A stretch of DNA of 64,000 nt from a virus, in IMG/VR virus record IMGVR_UViG_3300017917_001903, positions 22,857-86,856 of that record. One strand, given 5' to 3'. Below the pieces are notes generated by a model, which did not search any database, was not told the origin of the DNA, and saw nothing but the letters and a program-made list of their open reading frames with translations. Positions 31,789-37,728 of the stretch are shown one piece after another (position 1 is the stretch's first letter; every line of letters starts with the position of its first letter). A program made the position numbers and the translations under genes.

Positions 31789-31832
31789 GTAGAGCATATC
31801 GTAAAGCACTCTATATGTATTTATTGCTCTAC
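31789..31832 (-). promoter_or_regulatory. Hairpin with late-type box in its loop
   Basis: GTAGAGCA (31789-31796) pairs with TGCTCTAC (31825-31832). The 28-base loop holds AATAAATA on the minus strand (31825-31818). A start near 31812 would drop the upstream arm. The HNH-like RBS lies outside the hairpin, so here the hairpin may only stop read-through. Confidence 0.5.
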
Positions 31833-31866
31833 AACAATATCAGCGAATAAAGTGGCAAATTTTAGT

Positions 31867-31895
31867 CAAAAAAATAGGGTACGAAGACCCTATTT
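31867..31895 (-). terminator. Rho-independent terminator
   Basis: AATAGGGT (31873-31880) pairs with ACCCTATT (31887-31894); on the minus strand TTTTTTT follows. Ends the two-gene lysis unit (M15 and GH19). Confidence 0.9.
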
Positions 31896-31918
31896 TCTTT
31901 TTGTAGCGTTGGTATTGG

Positions 31919-32533
31919 TTATGCTAACCAACTAGCATACTTTTTAGTTTTTTCAGCACGATCGTCTAAACCGTGTGTTCCACCATTGATGCGCTTTGTT
32001 AGCTCTAGGATAGCGGCATCGTTTACACCTTTATCACAGATAGCCCATAGCTTATTTGTTTCAAAGAAGAACATAGCACTTTCAAAAGCATACTTAGATG
32101 CAACAACATCTGGATTAGTCATTACTTCTGGATCACCGATGTATTTTGAAAACGCTTCGTAGTTGCTCTTACCTGTTAGCTGAATAGCACCTCGGCCGCG
32201 GAACTTGTAACCATCGCCTGATGCTTCCGGACCATTGCCCATTCTGCCACCGTATACACGGTTAGCAATCATTTCTGGCTTACGCTCATACTTAGCGGCT
32301 GTAGCGGCATCTGGAAAATACTTCTTAAAGATACCTAGTAAGCCTTGTGCGCCGTAGTTTAGGTTTTCGTTGAATGTTTTAAATCCGCCCGACTCATGAG
32401 CGCACTGTGCAAAGAAGTGTGCTGCTCTAGCATCACTTAGTTTGTAAAATGCTTGTGCAGCCTTTAGTGTACCAGGACCCCAAGCACCATCTGCTGTAGC
32501 ACCAACTTTTTCTTGTAGAATTTTTACTGACAT
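31919..32533 (-). CDS. GH19-type endolysin
   Basis: 204 aa. FAQCAHESGGFKTFNENLNY carries the catalytic Glu47 of the chitinase-19/lysozyme fold, then FPDAATAAKY, ANRVYGGRMGN and KFRGRGAIQLTGKSNY, all standard for phage GH19 endolysins. The first 30 residues (LQEKVGATADGAWGPGTL) are a short peptidoglycan-binding-like repeat. It cleaves the glycan backbone of peptidoglycan. RBS AAGGAG. Directly downstream of the M15 peptidase gene. Confidence 0.92.
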   Translation of the reverse strand: MSVKILQEKVGATADGAWGPGTLKAAQAFYKLSDARAAHFFAQCAHESGGFKTFNENLNYGAQGLLGIFKKYFPDAATAAKYERKPEMIANRVYGGRMGNGPEASGDGYKFRGRGAIQLTGKSNYEAFSKYIGDPEVMTNPDVVASKYAFESAMFFFETNKLWAICDKGVNDAAILELTKRINGGTHGLDDRAEKTKKYASWLA

Positions 32534-32542
32534 ATGTGCTCC

Positions 32543-33043
32543 TTATAGCTTTTTCCAAGCATCTGTAGCATCAAAGTCATTGGTTGGTAGATACTTAGTT
32601 GATGAACCGTCTTTCTTAGCGATTAGTTTTTGTTTACGGTTTCCACCACCCTTCTTAATAGATGCGTGTACCCACCCCGAGTTCTTATCACCCTCTACAT
32701 AAAATTCTAGGATAACTTGGTCAAACTCTAGGTTTTCAGAAACCCAGTCTGCAACAACCTTGTTGCTGATGCCTTGGATTTCAAAGTCAACAGCTTCACC
32801 GTTAACGTGCTGACTTGTTGTTGAACCACCAACTGCCTTGTTTAATGCTGGGCAGCGATAGCTTGAATTGATTGTTATTGGTTTACCAAAATGAGCGCGA
32901 GCTGGCTCAAGGATCTTCTCGCAAACATAACGCATGTTTTCGAGGTGTTCAGGTGTGGGTGTGTTTGCAATACCCTTAGCTTTTGCTGTTGGGCTTGCTG
33001 TAAGCTCTTCAACTGTGAAGTGTTCAGTTAATTTTGTAGCCAT
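32543..33043 (-). CDS. M15 peptidase (D-Ala-D-Ala type endolysin)
   Basis: 166 aa. ITINSSYRCPALNKAVGGS, SQHVNGEAVDFEI (HxxxxxxD zinc ligands) and GWVHAS (third His) define the M15A zinc peptidase fold. It cuts peptide stems of peptidoglycan. With GH19 it gives a two-enzyme lysis cassette attacking sugars and peptides. Expressed from a late promoter inside a hairpin at 33045-33094. Confidence 0.9.
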   Translation of the reverse strand: MATKLTEHFTVEELTASPTAKAKGIANTPTPEHLENMRYVCEKILEPARAHFGKPITINSSYRCPALNKAVGGSTTSQHVNGEAVDFEIQGISNKVVADWVSENLEFDQVILEFYVEGDKNSGWVHASIKKGGGNRKQKLIAKKDGSSTKYLPTNDFDATDAWKKL

Positions 33044-33044
33044 T

Positions 33045-33094
33045 GTGTTTCCTTCCTGCTAGTGTTTATATACACTATTTATGAAAAGAAACAC
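33045..33094 (-). promoter_or_regulatory. Hairpin plus late promoter at the M15 endolysin
   Basis: GTGTTTC (33045-33051) pairs with GAAACAC (33088-33094). CATAAATA lies in between (33083-33076), and an inner stem TAGTGT/ACACTA follows. The 3' arm abuts the GGAAGG RBS and the ATG at 33043. Starts near 33070 would lose the outer 5' arm. T4 lysozyme gene e is controlled the same way. Confidence 0.6.
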
Positions 33095-33120
33095 CAAAAA
33101 TAAGTACTCGGTTTATCTCC

Positions 33121-33197
33121 GTCCGGTCGACACGGACTTGATCCTACTCATTGCCATCGCTGTGCGACAAACCTTACACCGAAAGGTAGGGCGGCAA
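33121..33197 (-). ncRNA. Candidate structured RNA downstream of tRNA-Thr
   Basis: No reading frame. Possible helices: TTGCC/GGCAA (33151-33155 with 33193-33197), CCTAC/GTAGG (33143-33147 with 33186-33190) which would make a pseudoknot with the first, TCGC/GCGA (33157-33167) and GTCCG/CGGAC (33121-33137). It follows tRNA-Thr by a few bases and ends before the endolysin promoter. Covariation is untested. Confidence 0.4.
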
Positions 33198-33201
33198 ATT
33201 C

Positions 33202-33277
33202 TGGTGCCCTCACCATGATTCGAACACGGGACCTACTGATTACAAATCAGTTGCTCTACCAGCTGAGCTATAAGGGC
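33202..33277 (-). tRNA. tRNA-Thr (anticodon UGU)
   Basis: 76 bases, encoded CCA, acceptor GCCCTTA/TGAGGGC, anticodon loop TTTGTAA (TGT), T-loop TTCGAAT. Confidence 0.95.
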
Positions 33278-33284
33278 GATGCAT

Positions 33285-33292
33285 TATTTATT
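33285..33292 (-). promoter_or_regulatory. Weak late-type box before tRNA-Thr
   Basis: AATAAATA on the minus strand, eight bases upstream of the tRNA-Thr 5' end, the same spacing as at tRNA-Gly. Confidence 0.45.
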
Positions 33293-33311
33293 GGTTAGCT
33301 ATATAAAGAAT

Positions 33312-33337
33312 AAAAAAATAGGCCATATGGCCTATTT
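33312..33337 (-). terminator. Rho-independent terminator
   Basis: AAATAGGCC, ATAT loop, GGCCTATTT, then a seven-T run on the minus strand. Ends the 33358-33528 gene. Confidence 0.9.
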
Positions 33338-33357
33338 GTTTTGCAAGTCAAAAAGTA

Positions 33358-33528
33358 TTACTTGCTTTCGTATGGTTTCTTGCTTACGAAATCATTTAGC
33401 TTTTCGGCTTCTTTAATAACATCTTCTGTGCTTGGCATATCTTCTGGATTTTTAGCACGGGCTTGCAAAATTTCTTTTGCTTCACGCACCAAGTCCAAGC
33501 GGATTTCATATGGTGTTTTATTTGACAT
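33358..33528 (-). CDS. Small T4-like phage protein
   Basis: 56 aa: MSNKTPYEIRLDLVREAKEI at the start, ending FVSKKPYESK. Helical, amphipathic. I recall short proteins with the same KTPYEIRL[DE]L opening in many T4-like marine phages, where they are unassigned. Late promoter GATAAATA 41 bases upstream, AAGGA RBS and a terminator right after: a complete monocistronic late gene. Confidence 0.7.
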   Translation of the reverse strand: MSNKTPYEIRLDLVREAKEILQARAKNPEDMPSTEDVIKEAEKLNDFVSKKPYESK

Positions 33529-33568
33529 AACTGTTTAAATCCTTAATACTTTTGGTATTATATAGAAA

Positions 33569-33576
33569 TATTTATC
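33569..33576 (-). promoter_or_regulatory. T4-type late promoter
   Basis: GATAAATA on the minus strand for the 56-aa gene. Confidence 0.65.
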
Positions 33577-33609
33577 ACAAAATGTACTAATCATTAAAAC
33601 AGTATATTG

Positions 33610-33694
33610 GCACTCTGGCCCAAATGGTAGCGAATCATTTGTTGCCCAGCAGTTCCCGCTGTTGACGCCCTGCCGCGAACGGTCCTAGGGACAT
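33610..33694 (-). ncRNA. Candidate late small RNA, with possible 19-codon leaderless frame
   Basis: It begins six bases after a perfect late box. Minus-strand helices: CCCT..CCG-TTCG-CGG..AGGG (33690-33668), CAGC/GCTG (33661-33647) and CAAATG/CATTTG with an outer CTGG/CCAG (33649-33615). The same stretch opens with ATG at 33694, exactly five bases after the box, and reads 19 codons (MSLGPFAAGRQQRELLGNK). Structured RNA and short peptide are rival readings. Confidence 0.4.
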
Positions 33695-33699
33695 AATAG

Positions 33700-33707
33700 T
33701 ATTTATA
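33700..33707 (-). promoter_or_regulatory. Perfect T4 late promoter box
   Basis: TATAAATA on the minus strand directly after a terminator, with no ordinary gene for 170 bases downstream. It must serve the small RNA or peptide. Confidence 0.65.
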
Positions 33708-33729
33708 AAAAAAGGAGCATACGCTCCTT
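33707..33729 (-). terminator. Rho-independent terminator
   Basis: AAGGAGC, ATAC loop, GCTCCTT, then seven T on the minus strand. Ends the Lys-rich secreted protein gene; its T run overlaps the next late promoter. Confidence 0.9.
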
Positions 33730-33733
33730 AATG

Positions 33734-33904
33734 TTACTTCTTACCTTCTTCTTTCTTAGCTTCAGGTTTTTTAGCCTCAAGCTTCTTAGCGTCTTCCTTT
33801 TTGGCTTCCGCTTTAGCTGGTTTAGCTTCTTCTTTCTTAGCGTCCGCTGCAACTGCTGTTACTGCAAATAGTCCTACAAATAATGATGCTAAAATTGCTT
33901 TCAT
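33734..33904 (-). CDS. Secreted Lys/Ala/Glu repeat protein
   Basis: 56 aa. Signal peptide 1-20 (LASLFVGLFAVTAVAA). The mature 36 residues are a run of AKKEE/AKKPEA-type repeats, almost pure Lys, Glu, Ala and Pro, so highly charged and probably helical or disordered. No family. Own late promoter (33951-33958), 5' hairpin, AAGGA RBS and terminator. Could shield the envelope or bind surface polymers; unknown. Confidence 0.7.
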   Translation of the reverse strand: MKAILASLFVGLFAVTAVAADAKKEEAKPAKAEAKKEDAKKLEAKKPEAKKEEGKK

Positions 33905-33950
33905 TTTTATTTTCCTTATTAAAAAGCAGAAGTATTAGTTTCTGCTAATA

Positions 33951-33958
33951 TATTTATA
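33951..33958 (-). promoter_or_regulatory. Perfect T4 late promoter box
   Basis: TATAAATA on the minus strand. The transcript would start near 33945 with a hairpin AGCAGAA/TTCTGCT and a T run before the RBS of the Lys-rich protein. Confidence 0.7.
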
Positions 33959-33975
33959 GGGAAATTTTTACAAGT

Positions 33976-34144
33976 GCGATTTTTTCTGTTGCTAGGAAAA
34001 ATCGCAAACCCCGGAGAATTACGCTGCTAGAGCGTAATCACCATATGCAAAGTCATTATCGTTTGCAGTTACTTTTTTTGGCACTTTGCCAGTCAATCAG
34101 TCTCGGCATTCCTATTCCGCGTCAATCGATCCTATTTCAGGCCC
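33976..34144 (-). ncRNA. ssrA: tmRNA coding piece (two-piece, permuted ssrA)
   Basis: The minus strand opens GGGCCTGAAATAGGATCGAT, matching the conserved tmRNA 5' end (acceptor strand, D-loop region). A PK1-like TGGCA/TGCCA hairpin and A-rich stretch follow. Then the tag frame: resume codon GCA at 34066, tag ANDNDFAYGDYALAA, stop TAA 34021-34019 inside an 8-bp helix ATTACGCT/AGCGTAAT, as in all tmRNAs. A 9-bp hairpin (33976-34005) closes the piece. The 5' seven bases pair with the acceptor piece 3' end at 34364-34370. tmRNA frees stalled ribosomes and tags the peptide for proteolysis. The exact 3' end is not known. Confidence 0.9.
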
Positions 34145-34145
34145 A

Positions 34146-34346
34146 TCATAAAAAAACTGCTGCTAGCGCAAGAAAAATAGCAAATGCAAGTAATGCTCTA
34201 CCCCAATACTCTTGGTCGCTTTCATTGGGAATACTGCGACCATAATATTTGTCTACTATCTTGTGCCATTCTGCTAATTCCTTGTCCGAGAGTGTCCCAG
34301 GAAAGTGATAGCCTCTCCAATATAAACGATTCTCTTCCTCAGTCAT
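34146..34346 (-). CDS. 66-aa membrane protein inside the tmRNA intervening segment
   Basis: 66 aa: charged, Tyr/Trp-rich N-terminal 45 residues (NRLYWRGYHFPGTLSDKE, KYYGRSIPNES) and one C-terminal membrane helix (GRALLAFAIFLALAAVFL) ending at the stop: a tail-anchored layout. It has its own RBS (AAGGA, eight bases from the ATG). Its stop lies one base before the tmRNA coding piece, and its RBS starts directly after the acceptor piece CCA. It therefore fills the whole spacer normally discarded during tmRNA maturation. I do not recognise a family. Confidence 0.8.
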   Translation of the reverse strand: MTEEENRLYWRGYHFPGTLSDKELAEWHKIVDKYYGRSIPNESDQEYWGRALLAFAIFLALAAVFL

Positions 34347-34359
34347 AGCAATTTCCTTA

Positions 34360-34408
34360 TGGTGGACCTGCCCGGTACTGCCCCGGGGTCTTGCCGCTTT
34401 TATTGTCA
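34360..34408 (-). ncRNA. ssrA: tmRNA acceptor piece (3' part with CCA)
   Basis: Minus strand: T-arm CCCGG-GGCAGTA-CCGGG, then CAGGTCC-A-CCA ending at 34360. CAGGTCC pairs with GGGCCTG of the coding piece (one G-U), rebuilding a 7-bp acceptor stem. CGGCA at about 34391-34395 can pair with TGCCG in the coding piece as part of the connecting helix P2. The acceptor piece comes first in the gene, as expected for a circular permutation. Its 5' end may reach into the SGNH gene. Confidence 0.85.
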
Positions 34409-35044
34409 GCTGTCAACAACTGATGTATTATTTAGTATTGTAATTACGTCCTCAGCAAATTTATAGTGTGCAAGTTTTCCAGGATGCTCATTGTCTAACG
34501 CTGGAGAAAAATTAAGTGATATATCATTCATAAACACTTTTTCTATTTTAGCTGTAGACCAACTAAATTTAACTATCATTCTCTTAGAAACTAAAAAGTG
34601 TAAAACTTTAATACCACGTTTTTTAAAATGTAAATCAGCATACTCAATTCTAGTATAAAGGTCAACGTTGGCATCATAGTCATCATATAGTGTATAAAAA
34701 TGTTTAGTCGCTGGATCATCTGAATCAGCAGGAATGAAACGTTTAAATTTATTGGTAATGTGTGCATCTGCAGATTGTACAATGCAGGATCGTTCAGGGT
34801 ACGTCCAAAGTATAACCACAATGTCATCATCTTGAAAAGCAAAGTTTTGTATCTTAAAAAGTATCTCTTTATTACTTGCGCCCGGAAAACTTGTGTTTAT
34901 ACATTCTCTTTTAAGATGCTTTGCAACCATAGCTGGCCAAGCAAACGAACTAGGTTTACTAAGAGGCTTTTTTGCAACATGATCCCAACAGTCTGGTAAG
35001 CCGTGACCATATGTTAGACTGCATCCAAAGGTAATTAATCTCAT
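34406..35044 (-). CDS. SGNH/GDSL hydrolase
   Basis: 212 aa. ITFGCSLTYGHGLPD is block I with the Ser nucleophile, NTSFPGASNKEI block II (Gly), VVILWTYPERSC near block III, and LDNEHPGKLAHYKFAE block V with Asp and His. Such enzymes remove acyl groups from carbohydrates or lipids. Cluster with two 2OG oxygenases, all overlapping by 1-4 bases. The end of the gene abuts or overlaps the tmRNA acceptor piece. Confidence 0.8.
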   Translation of the reverse strand: MRLITFGCSLTYGHGLPDCWDHVAKKPLSKPSSFAWPAMVAKHLKRECINTSFPGASNKEILFKIQNFAFQDDDIVVILWTYPERSCIVQSADAHITNKFKRFIPADSDDPATKHFYTLYDDYDANVDLYTRIEYADLHFKKRGIKVLHFLVSKRMIVKFSWSTAKIEKVFMNDISLNFSPALDNEHPGKLAHYKFAEDVITILNNTSVVDS

Positions 35045-35532
35045 GATTTGGTTCTGCTGTACGAATTGAGTTTATATGCCCATGGGTTGATTGCACAACT
35101 CATTCTCTCACCGGCAAACTTTTCAACTGCATGTTGTAAGCCCGGTGAAAATGCTATTAGTCTATTTTGTCTCGGTACTGCCAAGTGAGATTTAGTTACA
35201 AATCGTCCGCCGGACATGTTTTTAATATACGGATAATAAACAATGCTACAAACAGGATGCTTTAATTCTTTAAGATCAGACCATGCTTCTTCATCTTTGT
35301 CAACATGCCAACTTGCTCTAGTATTAACATGCGACCAACATTCATATCCAACAGCTTGACTTAGGTCAAATGTTTTAGATACTATATTGATAATTTTTTC
35401 TAGTGGGAAACTTACTTCGCTGCCGAGGTCTATCCAACTAGAGTTGCCGTTGCTCAACCCTAGAAAAAAGTTTCTAGTTGATTCCATCTCCTCCGGAGAT
35501 AGTACATCGTCAACAACAAGAAAAGTAGTCAT
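35041..35532 (-). CDS. Fe(II)/2-oxoglutarate dioxygenase (prolyl hydroxylase type)
   Basis: 163 aa. ASWHVDKDEEAW is the HxD iron site, GGRFVTKSHLAVPRQNRLIAFSPGLQHAVEKF supplies the distal His, and GERMSCAINPW the Arg that binds 2-oxoglutarate. The double-stranded beta helix matches phage P4H-like oxygenases. Target unknown. ATGA overlap with the SGNH gene. Confidence 0.8.
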   Translation of the reverse strand: MTTFLVVDDVLSPEEMESTRNFFLGLSNGNSSWIDLGSEVSFPLEKIINIVSKTFDLSQAVGYECWSHVNTRASWHVDKDEEAWSDLKELKHPVCSIVYYPYIKNMSGGRFVTKSHLAVPRQNRLIAFSPGLQHAVEKFAGERMSCAINPWAYKLNSYSRTKS

Positions 35533-36239
35533 CAGACAAATCTAATCCAGCTACTCATTGGTTGGAGACCCAGTGATCTACGATTGTTAGGATCTTTGAA
35601 TGTCATTAGGAAGTCGCCGGAAATACTGATGCGACGATTTTTAAGCACCTCAGGATCCTTACTAGTGTCATCAATTTCGTATGGTGAATTTGGCGAGATA
35701 GTTGCATGTCGAAGTTTACCAGGAAACATTAGTAAGTTTCCCTCTAGTGCATCAAATGCCGGTGACGAATTAAACTCGTTGCGCTCCAAGACACTTGATT
35801 CGCCAGCATAACTATCTTGAAACAATCCGCTGGTTAAATCATTGAAATGATTGTATGGTGGCAAAAAGACTAACTTGTTACTGTTAGCTGGCACATTCAG
35901 ATAATATACAAACGACAAGTGTGCATCGCTGTGATCGTGTTCTGGTATGTTTGATTTTTCGTTTGAATTCCACCACGACTTGACAAGATGGTAAGCCCAT
36001 ACATTAGGGTCAACTCCTAATTTAGAAACATACTGCTTGGCGCAACTTGCAACAAAGGTATAAAACGGATTGAGTTCTTCAAACTTGTGAAGTACTACTG
36101 TGCCCGATTCATCCTGTGTACCACTGTCGTAGGGCGAGATGTATTTGTCAATGTTTTCAAAAAATATCTTTTTAAAATCGTCGTGATGCTGATAATCATA
36201 ATCACATATTAAAATAGGGAACAGCCCAATTGCATTCAT
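35532..36239 (-). CDS. Fe(II)/2-oxoglutarate dioxygenase (TIGR02466-like)
   Basis: 235 aa. NIPEHDHSDAHLSFVYYLNVP is the HxD region, EGNLLMFPGKLRHATISPN the distal His, and NRRISISGDFLMT the Arg strand, in the style of putative 2OG oxygenases common in marine phages. The substrate is unknown. Coupled to the following oxygenase by one-base overlap. Confidence 0.75.
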   Translation of the reverse strand: MNAIGLFPILICDYDYQHHDDFKKIFFENIDKYISPYDSGTQDESGTVVLHKFEELNPFYTFVASCAKQYVSKLGVDPNVWAYHLVKSWWNSNEKSNIPEHDHSDAHLSFVYYLNVPANSNKLVFLPPYNHFNDLTSGLFQDSYAGESSVLERNEFNSSPAFDALEGNLLMFPGKLRHATISPNSPYEIDDTSKDPEVLKNRRISISGDFLMTFKDPNNRRSLGLQPMSSWIRFV

Positions 36240-36418
36240 GTCTCACCGGTACTTTCAATTTTTGAGATGTGTAAGCAACCGTTAATGACTTCAACGTTTA
36301 ATGTGTCGCCTTCCTTCCATCCTGTGCTATTAATTATTTCAGGAGGGAAAGTTAGTAGTATATTACCGGCGTCACCTTCAATTTCGCTGAATAGATCTTC
36401 AGACAGATAAGTCTTCAT
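36236..36418 (-). CDS. AbrB/MazE-like small protein
   Basis: 60 aa. ILLTFPPEIINSTGWKEGDTLNVEVINGCLHISKI follows the swapped-hairpin AbrB pattern (I-x-[IL]P-x-x[IL]...GW.xGD.[IL].[IV]), as in transcription regulators and antitoxins. No toxin gene is adjacent. A phage regulator is possible. Overlaps sprT by 20 bases. Confidence 0.55.
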   Translation of the reverse strand: MKTYLSEDLFSEIEGDAGNILLTFPPEIINSTGWKEGDTLNVEVINGCLHISKIESTGET

Positions 36419-36887
36419 TTTCTAGCCCCATTTGTTTTTTGCAGTATCGCGCAAGTGCAAGCTCTTTGCTAAATGCTTCACGTTCCCACGGACTATCTCT
36501 GTACGGGTCAGCTTTTTTGCGTATGCGCCATATTTTCCCTCGCCACGCATCAAAACCCCTAATCGTAGATATATCACGTTTTAGATACTGCTTTGCATGA
36601 ATCATTTCGTGCGCAAGTGTACGTAGCATTAGTCCAAAACGCTTACGTCTAGCTAACACTATGTCTATAGTCCAATACCCGTTTTTGAACTCACCAATGC
36701 AAGTACCTTGGGCATCACCGTCAATCCACTTATTTGTAACGCGACCTAAACGAATGTTTAAAACACCGCGATGATAATTTAAGGCTAGCTTTTTGGACAT
36801 TATATTTACAGCATGTGCGATACTGTTAGCCACCGTTTTACTGTACGGTTTGCCTCCTCGCAACCCCTGTATTTTAACTGTGAGCAT
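36399..36887 (-). CDS. SprT-like zinc metalloprotease
   Basis: 162 aa. MLRTLAHEMIHAKQYLKRD holds the HExxH zinc site of SprT/Spartan domains, with further His/Glu in DSPWEREAF. Spartan proteins degrade DNA-crosslinked proteins; bacterial and phage SprT roles are less clear. Late box GATAAATA 30 bases upstream. The C-terminus lacks the zinc ribbon of larger SprT proteins. Confidence 0.8.
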   Translation of the reverse strand: MLTVKIQGLRGGKPYSKTVANSIAHAVNIMSKKLALNYHRGVLNIRLGRVTNKWIDGDAQGTCIGEFKNGYWTIDIVLARRKRFGLMLRTLAHEMIHAKQYLKRDISTIRGFDAWRGKIWRIRKKADPYRDSPWEREAFSKELALARYCKKQMGLENEDLSV

Positions 36888-36916
36888 ACGGTCTCTCCGC
36901 AGAATGTCCTCACTAG

Positions 36917-36924
36917 TATTTATC
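36917..36924 (-). promoter_or_regulatory. T4-type late promoter for sprT
   Basis: GATAAATA on the minus strand between tRNA-Leu(CAA) and sprT. Confidence 0.6.
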
Positions 36925-36933
36925 TGTTTTTAT

Positions 36934-37016
36934 TGGTGCCCCAGGAGGGACTCGAACCCCCACCCTTTCGGAGCGGATTTTGAGTCCGCTGCGTCTACCA
37001 ATTTCACCACTGGGGC
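36934..37016 (-). tRNA. tRNA-Leu (anticodon CAA)
   Basis: 83 bases, encoded CCA, acceptor GCCCCAG/CTGGGGC, anticodon loop CTCAAAA (CAA), variable arm CTCCGAAAGGGTGGG region, T-loop TTCGAGT. Reads UUG. Abuts the next tRNA-like gene with no gap. Confidence 0.95.
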
Positions 37017-37108
37017 TGGTACCTCGGGCCGGAGTCGAACCGACATTGGCCAATTATCTGTTGCACACGGGATATAAATCCGCTGTTTTACCGTTAAACT
37101 ACCGAGGC
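37017..37108 (-). tRNA. Aberrant tRNA-like gene (possible anticodon UAU)
   Basis: 92 bases with encoded CCA. Acceptor GCCTCGG/CCGAGGT, D-arm GTTT/AAAC and T-arm GTCGG-TTCGACT-CCGGC are normal. The anticodon stem is poor (GCGGA opposite CCCGT, one mismatch), with loop TTTATAT reading TAT (Ile AUA) in the normal frame. The variable region is about 22 bases, long for an Ile tRNA. It could be a decayed gene, a type II oddity or a tRNA with an insertion. Confidence 0.6.
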
Positions 37109-37120
37109 ATAGAACTGCTA

Positions 37121-37138
37121 CTTTAGAGTACTCTAAAG
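37121..37138. repeat. 18-base perfect palindrome
   Basis: CTTTAGAGTACTCTAAAG between the deaminase gene end and the aberrant tRNA. It could fold as a processing or terminator hairpin; no T run. Confidence 0.5.
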
Positions 37139-37198
37139 CAAACTTTTAGTTCATATTCGGTGAGTATTAACAGTCATCATCTTACTAGTATTTAGTAC

Positions 37199-37693
<495 letters not shown>

Positions 37694-37699
37694 AATGCT

Positions 37700-37727
37700 A
37701 TTATAGCAGATCTAGAACACATGTCAA
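37700..37727 (-). promoter_or_regulatory. Sigma70-type promoter giving a leaderless transcript
   Basis: TTGACA 37727-37722, 16-base spacer, TATAAT 37705-37700, then AGCATT and ATG 37693. Near-consensus, also transcribing the CAU tRNA. Confidence 0.85.
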
Positions 37728-37728
37728 C

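Noticed and set aside
33121-33197. HDV-like ribozyme
   Set aside because: Interleaved stems recall it, but the helix order and the catalytic C region do not match the nested double pseudoknot.
34010-34110. Small protein gene ending FAYGDYALAA
   Set aside because: The frame has no start codon or RBS; its place after a PK1-like hairpin and the ALAA end identify it as the tmRNA tag.
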